From Sphingoaurantiacus capsulatus (GTDB taxonomy: Bacteria; Pseudomonadota; Alphaproteobacteria; Sphingomonadales; Sphingomonadaceae), in the NCBI RefSeq assembly GCF_042648405.1, contig NZ_JBHRXV010000010.1:1-64000 (forward strand): a stretch of DNA of 64,000 nt, in the 5' to 3' direction. Below are positions 28,678 to 37,094 of this stretch, one piece after another (the first letter of the stretch is position 1; each line of letters begins with the position of its first letter). The notes under the pieces are model-generated. The model was not told where the DNA came from, ran no database searches, and saw only the letters and a list, made by a program, of their open reading frames with translations. The position numbers and the translations under genes were made by a program.

Positions 28678-30222
28678 ATGGGTCTCGAACTGAAGCGGCC
28701 GGAACTCACTGAACTGAAGCCGCGCATCACCGTCATCGGTGTCGGCGGCGCGGGCGGCAATGCCGTCAACAACATGGTGGCCGCGGGCCTCCAGGGCGTC
28801 GATTTCGTTGTCGCCAACACCGACGCGCAGGCGCTTGCGGCGGCTAGCGCCGAGAACCGCATCCAGCTCGGCCTGAAGATCACGCAGGGCCTGGGGGCAG
28901 GCGCCCGGCCGGAGATCGGCCGCGCCGCTGCCGAGGAGACGATCGACCAGCTCGATACCAGCCTCGAAGGCAGCCACATGTGCTTCATCACCGCCGGCAT
29001 GGGCGGTGGCACCGGCACCGGCGCGGCGCCCGTCGTCGCCCGCGCGGCGCGCGAGAAGGGCATCCTGACCGTCGGCGTCGTGACCAAGCCGTTCGCCTTC
29101 GAAGGCGCGCGCCGCATGCGCGCCGCGGAAGAGGGCATCGCCGAGCTGCAGAAGCACGTCGATACGCTGATCATCATTCCGAACCAGAATCTGTTCCTGA
29201 TCGCCAACGCCAACACAACCTTCAAGGAAGCGTTCGCGATGGCCGACCAGGTGCTGCACCAGGGCGTGCGCGGCATCACCGACCTGATGATCATGCCGGG
29301 CCTCATCAACCTCGACTTCGCCGATATCCGCACGGTGATGTCGGAGATGGGCAAGGCGATGATGGGCACAGGCGAGGCCGCCGGCGACAACCGCGCCATC
29401 GAGGCGGCGGAAAAGGCGATCGCCAACCCGCTGCTCGATGAGGTGTCGATGCGCGGCGCCAAGGGTGTCATCATCAACATCACCGGCGGCGAGGACCTGC
29501 GCCTCATGGAGGTCGACGAGGCCGCCAACCACATCCGCGAGATGGTCGATCCCGACGCCAACATCATCGTCGGCTCGGCGTTCAACCCGAACCTCGACGG
29601 CATGATGCGCGTCTCGGTCGTCGCGACCGGCATCGACGCGCAGTCGGGCAACCAGGCCGCGCCGATGATCAGCCGCAACACGATGAGCTTCGGCGGCGTC
29701 GCCGGCTCGTTCCACGGTGCGCCGACCACCGCCCCGGCCCGCCCGACCACGTCGGTCGTCACTCCGCCGGTCGCCATCGAACCGCCGGCGCCCGTCGTCG
29801 CGGCGCCGCTGATCCTCGAAGAGCCGGTCGCCGAGGCGCCCGTCGTCGAGACCGAGGAGCTGCCCGTTGAGGAGCTGACGCTCGACATGGGTTCGGCGAT
29901 CGAGGACGAGCCGACCACCAACGTCATGCCGCTGCTCCGCGCCGCGGAGCCGATGGTCGCCTCCCCGGTCGCTCCGGCGGTCGAGAGCGATCTGCGTCCC
30001 TATGTCGAGACCCCGACCACGACGACCCAAGCGGTTGCCGAGGAAGAGGAATCGGACGAGCGTCCGCTGACCTTGTTCGAGAAGATGATGAACCTCAGCC
30101 GCGGGCCGGCGAAGGCGAAGCCGGCGGCGGAGCCGATGGTGGCGCCGCCGTCCTACTCGACCGACAGCAGCGAAGACCCGCTGGAAATCCCGCGCTTCTT
30201 CAAGCGGCAGGTCAACGACTAG
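28678..30222 (+). CDS. ftsZ: Cell division protein FtsZ
   Basis: 514 aa tubulin-like GTPase that forms the division ring. ITVIGVGGAGGNAVNNM opens the GTP domain, the tubulin signature is GMGGGTGTGAAP near residue 107, and the T7 synergy loop is NLDFADIRTVM near 207. After about residue 320 comes a long Pro/Val/Glu-rich linker and the conserved C-terminal peptide DPLEIPRFFKRQ, which binds FtsA and other partners. The ATG at 28678 follows AGGAGG at 28667-28672. It ends the dcw cluster; lpxC, often next in other proteobacteria, is not here. Confidence 0.98.
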   Translation: MGLELKRPELTELKPRITVIGVGGAGGNAVNNMVAAGLQGVDFVVANTDAQALAAASAENRIQLGLKITQGLGAGARPEIGRAAAEETIDQLDTSLEGSHMCFITAGMGGGTGTGAAPVVARAAREKGILTVGVVTKPFAFEGARRMRAAEEGIAELQKHVDTLIIIPNQNLFLIANANTTFKEAFAMADQVLHQGVRGITDLMIMPGLINLDFADIRTVMSEMGKAMMGTGEAAGDNRAIEAAEKAIANPLLDEVSMRGAKGVIINITGGEDLRLMEVDEAANHIREMVDPDANIIVGSAFNPNLDGMMRVSVVATGIDAQSGNQAAPMISRNTMSFGGVAGSFHGAPTTAPARPTTSVVTPPVAIEPPAPVVAAPLILEEPVAEAPVVETEELPVEELTLDMGSAIEDEPTTNVMPLLRAAEPMVASPVAPAVESDLRPYVETPTTTTQAVAEEEESDERPLTLFEKMMNLSRGPAKAKPAAEPMVAPPSYSTDSSEDPLEIPRFFKRQVND

Positions 30223-30490
30223 GGCCTGAACTCGCCAGGAATGACGTTCGGGACGGCGTCAGGAAGTCCATGGCAAGTAAGGTCGCGCAGACCAGCTAGC
30301 AGATGCTAGCTGGCAAGCGGGCGGCGCGTAGCCATGGTCTTCCTCACGCCGCGCGAAGCGTGGCAGCGAGAGGCTGACTGGCGTCGTCGACGCCGCTTGC
30401 CGGGGGCCTTCAGGCCCGGCTGCGCGACCTCTCCTCGCCAGTCAGCCTCTCGCTGCCATCCCGAATGCCATTCCTGGCGAGTTCAGGCCC
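30222..30490. repeat. 269-bp nested palindromic element after ftsZ
   Basis: The outer ends are a perfect 22-bp inverted repeat (30222-30243 with 30469-30490, beginning GGGCCTGAACTCGCCAGG) that continues imperfectly inward for about 15 bp. Inside are two hairpins. The first spans 30261-30344 with 13 of 14 bp paired and a tip CCAGCTAGCA/TGCTAGCTGG at 30292-30313. The second spans 30362-30458 with a perfect 22-bp stem starting GGCAGCGAGAGGCTGACTGG, around an inner GGCCTTCAGGCC. The left end is the last base of the ftsZ stop codon. No protein is encoded. It looks like a non-autonomous mobile element; no target duplication is evident. Confidence 0.75.
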
Positions 30491-30496
30491 TGTCGG

Positions 30497-30547
30497 TATT
30501 TTTACCCGGATAAAAATATAAGACCCGGGTTTTTACCCGGGTCTTAT
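30497..30547 (-). terminator. Tandem hairpin terminator between convergent genes
   Basis: Two adjoining hairpins. One has an AT stem TATTTTTA/TAAAAATA at 30497-30518 with loop CCCGGA. The other is a perfect 13-bp stem ATAAGACCCGGGT (30518-30530) with ACCCGGGTCTTAT (30535-30547) and a TTTT loop. Read on the minus strand the GC stem is followed by ATTTTTATCC, the form of a Rho-independent terminator for the gene at 30552-30947; read on the plus strand it can also stop ftsZ transcription. Confidence 0.75.
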
Positions 30548-30551
30548 TCGT

Positions 30552-30947
30552 TCAGCTCTTGGCTTTCCGGTACGGCACGAACTCGCCGAGGTTCACGAAC
30601 CCGGTCTGGATGCGCGAACTGGTATCGTACAGCCGCACCACGTCGATGCTGCACAGCTGGCTCGAATGGGTGTTCGTGACCAGCACGTCCCATTTGTCGA
30701 GCGACTGCGCGCCGCCCCGCGGCGTGTTGACGTAGATCACGCCGCCGTTGGTCTCGTAGAGGATCGCGGTGCCCTTGATGATCTGCGTCGAGCGGATGTC
30801 GCGCAGATTGAGGCACTTGACCGGTTCCCCGGCGGTTCGGCCTTCGAGCGCCTTCGCCATCTGGGCGGCGGCGGGCTCGGGCGCGGCGTTGACGGGGGCG
30901 AGCGCGAGCAGCGCGGCGCCGGCGAGGGCAGGAAGTGCGAAACGCAT
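30552..30947 (-). CDS. Small secreted protein, possibly DUF6491 family
   Basis: 131 aa with a signal peptide (MRFALPALAGAALLALAPVNA). The mature part has KCLNLRDIRSTQIIKGTAIL and YETNGGVIYVNTPRGGAQSL followed by LCSIDVVRLYDTSSRI. Two Cys (one in KCLNL, one in QLCSID) could form a disulfide. This pattern recalls the DUF6491 proteins common in sphingomonads, but I am not certain. The start has AGGAGG upstream at good spacing. Function unknown; likely periplasmic. A terminator directly follows. Confidence 0.75.
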   Translation of the reverse strand: MRFALPALAGAALLALAPVNAAPEPAAAQMAKALEGRTAGEPVKCLNLRDIRSTQIIKGTAILYETNGGVIYVNTPRGGAQSLDKWDVLVTNTHSSQLCSIDVVRLYDTSSRIQTGFVNLGEFVPYRKAKS

Positions 30948-31111
30948 GACAGGGCCTCCTCTTCAGACTCCTAATATAGGGCAATTTCGCTCGGGTTTGG
31001 AGAGGAGGGTACGGTAGCGTGCAATTTAAGCGCTTTTGGTACGTTTAGCGCTTTCTCCGGCCCGCCATCATGCTAGCCATAGCCCGCATTGGATACGGGA
31101 AGGATTCGGGG

Positions 31112-32914
31112 ATGGATCGTCGTCATTTTCTGAAGAGTGGCGCCGCCGCCACGAGCGTTGCGCTGCTGCCGGCCGCCACCCTGGCGCAGGGCAGGCTCAG
31201 CGGCGACGCCGCCGCGTCGGCGCTGTTCGAGCGCATTTTCACCGAAGCGGTCGCCCATTCGCCGGAGCTCGCCAGCTCATTGGGCCTCGACAAGGGCGCC
31301 AACGCCGCGGCGAAGGGCAAGCTGTCGCCGGCGACCGCGCAGCAGCGCAACGAAGACCTCGCCCGGCTGGAGGCGGCGCTCGCCGAACTGCGCCGGCTCG
31401 ACCGCGCCAGCCTGTCGGCGGCGAACCAGAACAACCTCGATGTCGTCGTCTACATGCTGGAGAACCAGACGGTGGCGGCAAAGCGCTTCGGGCTCGACTC
31501 GACGGTGCGCCCCTACATGATCTTCCAGCAGGGCGGCGCCTATTTCTCGACGCCCGACTTCCTCAACACCGCCCACACCATCGCGACCAAGGACGATGCC
31601 GAGGCCTATCTGTTGCGCCTCGAAGCCTTCGCCCGCGTGCTCGACGAGGAGCGGGTCGAGCAGGAGGCGGAGGCCGCCAAGGGCTTCCTCGCGCCAGCCT
31701 GGTCGCTCGACCTGACGCTCGGCCAGATGGCCAAGCTGCGCTCGCAGGACGCCGCCACCTCGTCAATCGTCACGTCGCTCGCCGACCGCGCCAAGAAGGC
31801 GAACATCGAGGGCGACTGGCAGGGCCGCGCCGCGAAGATCGTCAGCGACAAGGTCTACCCGGCGCTCGACCGCCAGATCGCGATGATCGAGAAGCTGAAG
31901 CCGACCTCGCGGCCGGGCGACGGCGCGTGGCGCCTGACGCGCGGCAACGAGATCTACGCTGCGGCGCTGCGCCAGTCGACGACCACCGACATGTCGCCTG
32001 ACGAGGTCCACAAGCTCGGCCTGGCGCAGGTGAAGGAAATCAGCGCCGAGCTCGACAAGATCCTGAAGGCGCAGGGGCTGACGCAGGGCAGCGTCGGCGC
32101 GCGGCTGGCGCAGCTCAACGCGCGGCCGGACCAGCTCTATGCCAACACCGACGCCGGCCGCGAAGAGCTGATCCGCGATCTCAACACCAGCCATGACGCG
32201 ATGTACAAGAAGCTGCCGCCGCTGTTCGCGACGCTGCCGACGCAGCCGCTCGAGATCCGCCGCGTGCCGGTCGAGATCCAGGACGGCGCCTCGAACGGCT
32301 ATTACAACCGCGCCACCCTCGATGGCTCGCGCCCGGCGATCTACTTCATCAACCTGAAGGACACGCGCGACTGGCCGAAATATTCGCTGCCGGCGCTGAC
32401 CTATCACGAGGGCGTGCCGGGGCATCACCTTCAGATCAGCCTCGCGCAGGAATCGAAGGACATTCCGACGTTGCGCAAGGTCGGCGGCTTCGGCGCCTAT
32501 TCGGAAGGCTGGGCGCTCTATGCCGAGCAGCTCGCCGACGAGGCCAAGGCCTATCACGGCGACCTCGAACGCGCCGGCTATCTCCAGTCCTTCCTGTTCC
32601 GCGCCGCGCGCCTTGTCGTCGACACCGGCATCCACACGCAGAAGTGGGACCGGGCGAAGGCGACCGCCTATCTGGTGGAGACCACCGGCTTTGCGCAGCC
32701 GCGCTCGCAGCGCGAGGTCGAGCGCTATTGCACCCAGATGGGCCAGGCCTGCAGCTACAAGGTCGGCCACATGGCGTGGACCCGCCTGCGCGCCGAGGTC
32801 GAGAAGGCGCAAGGCGCCAAGTTCGACGTGAAGCAGTTCCACGAAATCCTGAAGGAAGGCGCGATGCCGCTGACCATCCTCGAAAAGCGGGTGCGAGAGC
32901 GTTTCAAAGCCTAG
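31112..32914 (+). CDS. Tat-exported DUF885 family protein, probable metallopeptidase
   Basis: 600 aa. MDRRHFLKSGAAATSVALLP is a clear twin-arginine signal, so the protein is exported folded. The DUF885 core carries HEGVPGHHLQIS near residue 432, a HExxxxHH-type motif typical of zinc sites, and a later FGAYSEGWALYAEQLADE whose Glu would be the third ligand, plus FRAARLVVDTGIH. DUF885 relatives are thought to be peptidases or carboxypeptidases, but few have been tested. The start at 31112 puts the RR motif at the N-terminus. First of three such proteins in this window. Confidence 0.88.
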   Translation: MDRRHFLKSGAAATSVALLPAATLAQGRLSGDAAASALFERIFTEAVAHSPELASSLGLDKGANAAAKGKLSPATAQQRNEDLARLEAALAELRRLDRASLSAANQNNLDVVVYMLENQTVAAKRFGLDSTVRPYMIFQQGGAYFSTPDFLNTAHTIATKDDAEAYLLRLEAFARVLDEERVEQEAEAAKGFLAPAWSLDLTLGQMAKLRSQDAATSSIVTSLADRAKKANIEGDWQGRAAKIVSDKVYPALDRQIAMIEKLKPTSRPGDGAWRLTRGNEIYAAALRQSTTTDMSPDEVHKLGLAQVKEISAELDKILKAQGLTQGSVGARLAQLNARPDQLYANTDAGREELIRDLNTSHDAMYKKLPPLFATLPTQPLEIRRVPVEIQDGASNGYYNRATLDGSRPAIYFINLKDTRDWPKYSLPALTYHEGVPGHHLQISLAQESKDIPTLRKVGGFGAYSEGWALYAEQLADEAKAYHGDLERAGYLQSFLFRAARLVVDTGIHTQKWDRAKATAYLVETTGFAQPRSQREVERYCTQMGQACSYKVGHMAWTRLRAEVEKAQGAKFDVKQFHEILKEGAMPLTILEKRVRERFKA

Positions 32915-33018
32915 CGGTCGCGTCAGCGGCGGATGGCCCCGCCCTCTTGCCAGCTTGTCCCTCCACCCTTCCGCATGGCAAGGGGAGGAGGGACACGGGG
33001 CAAACAGGGGTATAGCGG

Positions 33019-34167
33019 ATGGCGGGGCCGTTGCAGGGCGTCCGGATCGTCGAGATCGCGGGCATCGGACCAGGACCTTTCTGCGGCATGATGCTCGCCG
33101 ATCACGGCGCGGAGGTCATCCGCGTCGAACGGCCGGGCGGGACGAAGGCCGGGCCGGCGACCGAGGGCTCGCGCGACCCGCTGATGCGTTCGCGCAAGAC
33201 CATCGTCGTCGACATGAAGAAGCCCGAAGGCATCGAGGTGGTGCGCGAGCTGTGCCGCACCGCCGACGGCCTGATCGAGGGCTTCCGCCCCGGCGTGATG
33301 GAGCGGCTCGGCCTTGGCCCCGACGTACTGCTCGCCGACAACCCGAAGCTCGTCTACGGGCGGATGACCGGCTGGGGGCAGACCGGCCCCTACGCGCACG
33401 CGGCCGGCCACGACATCAACTACATCGCGCTGACCGGCGCGCTCCACGCCTATGGCCGCGCCGGCGAGAAGCCGACGCCGCCGATCAACATGGTCGGCGA
33501 TTTCGGCGGCGGCGGCATGATGCTGGCATTCGGCATGGTCTCGGCGATCCTCGCGGCGCGCGGCGGCGGCAAGGGCCAGGTGATCGACTGCGCGATGACC
33601 GACGGCGCGTCGGTGCTGATGTCGATGATCTGGGGCTTCCGCGCCATGGGCATCTGGCGCGACGAGCGCGGCGTGAACCTCCTCGATACCGGCGCGCATT
33701 TCTACGACACCTATGAGTGCGCCGATGGCGGCTATGTCTCGATCGGGTCGATCGAGCCGCAATTCTACGCCGAGCTGCGCCGCCTCGCCGGCCTGACCGA
33801 CGACAAGGATTTCGACGCGCAGATGGATCAGCGCGCCTGGGGGCCGCTGAAGGACAAGCTGACCGCGCTGTTCAAATCGAAGACGCGCGACGAATGGTGT
33901 GCGCTGATGGAGCACACCGACGTGTGTTTCGCGCCGGTGCTGTCGATGGCCGAGGCGCCCGACCACCCCCACAACGCCGAGCGCGGCACCTTCGGCATGG
34001 TCGGCAAGGCGCTGCAGCCGATGCCGGCGCCGCGCTATTCGGGCACCGTCACCGACAGGCCGTTCCTGACGCCGCCGGCGGGCAGCGACGGCGAGGCGCT
34101 GCTGGCGTCGATCGGCTATGACACCGCGAAGATCGCCGCGCTCCGCGACGCAGGAGCGGTCGGGTGA
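33019..34167 (+). CDS. CaiB/BaiF CoA-transferase family protein, AMACR-like
   Basis: 382 aa. The opening LQGVRIVEIAGIGPGPFCGM and the central GHDINYIALTGALHAYGRAG with its His-Asp pair, then NMVGDFGGGGMMLAFGM, match alpha-methylacyl-CoA racemase within the type III CoA-transferase family. Such enzymes invert the C2 methyl centre of branched acyl-CoA so that beta-oxidation can proceed. A CoA-transferase activity is the alternative. It overlaps the next gene (GTGA), so its transcription is tied to a TPR-SPOR protein and a dGTPase, an association that is not functionally obvious. Confidence 0.9.
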   Translation: MAGPLQGVRIVEIAGIGPGPFCGMMLADHGAEVIRVERPGGTKAGPATEGSRDPLMRSRKTIVVDMKKPEGIEVVRELCRTADGLIEGFRPGVMERLGLGPDVLLADNPKLVYGRMTGWGQTGPYAHAAGHDINYIALTGALHAYGRAGEKPTPPINMVGDFGGGGMMLAFGMVSAILAARGGGKGQVIDCAMTDGASVLMSMIWGFRAMGIWRDERGVNLLDTGAHFYDTYECADGGYVSIGSIEPQFYAELRRLAGLTDDKDFDAQMDQRAWGPLKDKLTALFKSKTRDEWCALMEHTDVCFAPVLSMAEAPDHPHNAERGTFGMVGKALQPMPAPRYSGTVTDRPFLTPPAGSDGEALLASIGYDTAKIAALRDAGAVG

Positions 34168-35426
34168 GGCGGCTGGCGCTCGCCGCCGTCGCCGCGCTGG
34201 TCGCGCTGCCGGCGCTGGCGCAACCGGCAAGGACCGGGAACGAAGATCCCGCCCGGCTGGTCGCGCTTGGCGAACGGATGGAGCGGTCGGGCGAGCTGAC
34301 CGGCGCGATGGTGTTCTACGAACGCGCCATCAACATCGACCCGGCCTATCCGCTGGCGCTGCGCGCCGCGGGTAACAACGCCATGACGCGCGGCGTCCCG
34401 GCGGAGGCCGCGCGCTTCTATTCGACATGGGCGAATACCGAGCCGCGCAATCCTGAGGCGCTGATCTCGCTCGCCAGCACCTTGATCGCACAGCAGAAGC
34501 CCGACGAGGCGCTGGCCTTGCTGGCACGCGCCGAGGATCTGAACGGCAACAAGGGCCGCATCTCGGCGCAGCGCGGCATCGCGCTCGACCTGCAGGGCAA
34601 TACCGCCGGCGCGCAGGCGGCCTATGCCGCGGCGCTCGACCTCAATCCGGCCGACGCGGTGACGACGCAGCGCATGGCGCTGTCGCTGGCGCTCGGCGGG
34701 CAGAATGGCGCGGCGGTGACGTTGATGCAGCGCTTCGGCCCGGAGCCGGAAGCGGCCGAGGTGCGGCGCACGCTGGCGCTGATCCATGCGCTCGGCGGCC
34801 GTCAGGGCGACGCCGGCGAGGCCGCGGCGGCGCTGTTCCCGATCGCCGAGGCGCAGAAGATGCGCAATTTCTACGCGCAGTTGCCGCGAATGCCGCTGCG
34901 CGAGCGCGCCATCGCGGTGCATTTCGGCATCGTGCCGGGTGTCGGCCCAGTGTCGATGCTGCCGATGACCGGCCCGCCCGCGCGCGTTGTCACCACGCAG
35001 GCGCCGGCGCCGAAGCCGGCGCAGGAGACGATCCGCACGACGGCGGTGCCGCCCCCCGCACCGCGTCCGACCCCGACGCCGCCCGCACCGGCGCCGACGC
35101 CTGCCGCGCCCGTGGCCGCTGCGGAAGCGCCGTTGACCCCGGCGCTGCTCGCCTCGCGCCCCCGCATCTGGGTGCAGGTCAGCAGCCTCGCCGACGGCTC
35201 TCGCCTCGGCGTCGAATGGCGGCGCATCCGCGGCGCGGCGGGCGATACGCTCGCCGGGCAGCAGCCTTATGTGCAGCGCGCCGGCGCGACCAACCGGCTG
35301 CTCGTCGGCCCCTATGCCAGCGAGTGGGCGGCGCGGTCGGCGATCGCCAAGCTCAAGGCGCGGCGGGTCGACTCGATCATCAACCGCACGCCAAAGGGCG
35401 CGTCCCTCGCGCCGCTGACCCCATGA
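34164..35426 (+). CDS. Exported TPR and SPOR-domain protein
   Basis: 420 aa, signal peptide MRRLALAAVAALVALPALA. Residues 25-200 form tetratricopeptide-type repeats (for example LTGAMVFYERAINIDPAYPL and AQAAYAAALDLNPADAV). A Pro/Ala/Thr-rich linker follows around 290-325, then a C-terminal SPOR-like domain (RIWVQVSSLADGSRLGVEW to SIINRTPKGASL). SPOR domains bind denuded glycan at the septum, so a periplasmic cell-envelope role is likely. The start is GTG at 34164 and both ends overlap neighbours by four bases. Confidence 0.85.
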   Translation: MRRLALAAVAALVALPALAQPARTGNEDPARLVALGERMERSGELTGAMVFYERAINIDPAYPLALRAAGNNAMTRGVPAEAARFYSTWANTEPRNPEALISLASTLIAQQKPDEALALLARAEDLNGNKGRISAQRGIALDLQGNTAGAQAAYAAALDLNPADAVTTQRMALSLALGGQNGAAVTLMQRFGPEPEAAEVRRTLALIHALGGRQGDAGEAAAALFPIAEAQKMRNFYAQLPRMPLRERAIAVHFGIVPGVGPVSMLPMTGPPARVVTTQAPAPKPAQETIRTTAVPPPAPRPTPTPPAPAPTPAAPVAAAEAPLTPALLASRPRIWVQVSSLADGSRLGVEWRRIRGAAGDTLAGQQPYVQRAGATNRLLVGPYASEWAARSAIAKLKARRVDSIINRTPKGASLAPLTP

Positions 35427-36583
35427 CGCCTGCCGCCTATGCGACCGACCCCGCGCGTTCGCGTGGGCGGCAGTATCCCCAGCCCGACAGCAGCGTTCGC
35501 GACCCGTTCCAGCGCGACCGCGACCGCATCATCCATGCGACCGCGTTTCGTCGGCTGAAGCACAAGACGCAGGTGTTCGTGTCGCCCGACGGCGATCATT
35601 TCCGCACCCGGCTGACGCACAGCCTTGAAGTCGCGCAGATCGGCCGGGTGATCGCGCGGGCGCTCGGGCTGCACGAGGATTTGACCGAGGCGCTGTGCCT
35701 TGGCCACGACCTCGGCCATCCGCCGTTCGGTCATGTTGGCGAGGATGTGCTGACCGAGGCGATGGCGCCCTATGGCGGCTTCGACCATAATGCCAACACG
35801 CTGCGGATCGTGACGAAGTTCGAGCAGCGCTACGCCGACTTCGACGGGCTGAACCTGACCTGGGAGACGCTCGAAGGCCTGGCCAAGCACAATGGCCCGA
35901 TCTACGAGCCGACCTGGGCGCTCGCCGAGATCGACGCGGCCTATTCCCTAGACCTGGGCAGCTATTCGAGCCTTGAGGCGCAGGTCGCGGCGCTGGCCGA
36001 CGACATCGCCTATGACAATCACGACCTCGACGACGGCCTGCGCGCCGGGCTGTTCACCATCGAGGATGCGAAGGTCGTGCCGTTCATCGCCGAAAGCTGG
36101 GCAATGGTGACCGAGCGTTTCCCCAACGCCGCGTCCGACCGGCTGCCCGCCGAGCTGGTCCGCCACCAGATCGGCCGCATGGTCGCCGACGTGCTGGCGG
36201 AAACGCGCCGCCGGATCGCCGAGGTCAATCCGCAGTCGGTTGAGGATGTCCGCGCCGCCGGCCGCACCCTCGTCGGCTTCTCGTCCGCGATGGCGAAGTG
36301 CGAGCGGGATATGAAGCTCTTCCTGCGCGAGCGCATGTATTTCCACCCCTACAACCTAGGCATCCGCAAGCCGGCGCGGGAGATCGTGGCGGCGCTGTTC
36401 GAGCGCTTCCACAGCGATCCCGACGCGATGCCGGATGGGTGGGGGGCATCGACGCCGGCCGACGAGCCGGCACGGGCGCGGCATGTCGCCGACTTCATCG
36501 CCGGCATGACCGACCGCTACGCGATCCGGACGTATCGGCGGCTGATCGGCGATATTGAATTCCCCGGCGACGGCTTCATCTAG
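35423..36583 (+). CDS. dgt: Deoxyguanosinetriphosphate triphosphohydrolase-like protein
   Basis: 386 aa HD-domain enzyme that removes triphosphate from dGTP or other dNTPs in the cytoplasm. Key parts are RDPFQRDRDRIIHATAFRRL, the first metal His in RTRLTHSLEVAQIGR (near residue 70), the HD pair in CLGHDLGHPPFGH (near 96), and the later Asp in VAALADDIAYDNHDLDDG. The ATG at 35423 overlaps the upstream stop (ATGA). In alphaproteobacteria this gene often precedes argS, as it nearly does here. Substrate preference cannot be told from sequence. Confidence 0.93.
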   Translation: MTPAAYATDPARSRGRQYPQPDSSVRDPFQRDRDRIIHATAFRRLKHKTQVFVSPDGDHFRTRLTHSLEVAQIGRVIARALGLHEDLTEALCLGHDLGHPPFGHVGEDVLTEAMAPYGGFDHNANTLRIVTKFEQRYADFDGLNLTWETLEGLAKHNGPIYEPTWALAEIDAAYSLDLGSYSSLEAQVAALADDIAYDNHDLDDGLRAGLFTIEDAKVVPFIAESWAMVTERFPNAASDRLPAELVRHQIGRMVADVLAETRRRIAEVNPQSVEDVRAAGRTLVGFSSAMAKCERDMKLFLRERMYFHPYNLGIRKPAREIVAALFERFHSDPDAMPDGWGASTPADEPARARHVADFIAGMTDRYAIRTYRRLIGDIEFPGDGFI

Positions 36584-36618
36584 GTTTTGGGTGGAGATAC
36601 TCGCGCGGAGGTAGGCAG

Positions 36619-37029
36619 GTGTCTAACTTTCTCAGGAAGGTGAACAAGACCAAGGTCGATCCCGAGCTTCTTGCTGATGTCCTCAATATGCACGCGGACA
36701 TGCCGGCCGAAGATCGGGGCTCATTTGAAGCTCGTGCATTCGGGATATTTAGGTTGTTAGCCGATCGTGGCTACAGCCAAGAGGGTGGAGCACTAGCTAC
36801 CGCCATAAGTTTACGGCTCACAGCGCTTGCCTTGCTTGCAAGGGAGAATGGTGGCCGCGGCTTCACTATGCCTGGCGATGAGGACGGCATGGATTGGGTT
36901 CACGCGGATTTGGTGCGATGTGCTGCAGAGGAGCCGCTTGTCGAAGGAGATGATGAGCAGGCTGTTTTCAACAGACGCAGCTTTGAACAGCGGCTCCTTT
37001 CGATATGCACCGCGCAAGGCAGAGCGTGA
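36619..37029 (+). CDS. Unknown small protein of lower GC content between dgt and argS
   Basis: 136 aa, GTG start at 36619 with GGAGG some 10 bases upstream. No signal or membrane segment, and no family recognised; the sequence is mixed helical (LLADVLNMHADMPAEDRGSF, then ISLRLTALALLARENGG) with an acidic part near the end. Codons such as ATA, TTA and AGG, rare in all neighbours, and an overall GC near the mid 50s set it apart. It sits inside a gene order that is usually dgt then argS, suggesting late insertion. The sequence 37030-37094 after it is also ordinary-to-low GC with no gene. Confidence 0.7.
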   Translation: MSNFLRKVNKTKVDPELLADVLNMHADMPAEDRGSFEARAFGIFRLLADRGYSQEGGALATAISLRLTALALLARENGGRGFTMPGDEDGMDWVHADLVRCAAEEPLVEGDDEQAVFNRRSFEQRLLSICTAQGRA

Positions 37030-37094
37030 CATTCGCGATCAGAACCTGATCACAAAGCGTGACGCCGGCGGCGAAGCCGGTTAGAGCCCGCCGC

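Noticed and set aside
30222..30490. The palindromic element as an integron attC site or a group of known structured RNAs
   Set aside because: It is longer and far more perfectly symmetric than attC sites, with no integron genes nearby; perfect 22-bp stems without bulges favour a DNA element over a conserved RNA.
36619..37029. Pseudogene reading of the lower-GC gene
   Set aside because: The frame is intact with a start, a ribosome-binding site and a stop, and shows no frameshift or internal stop.
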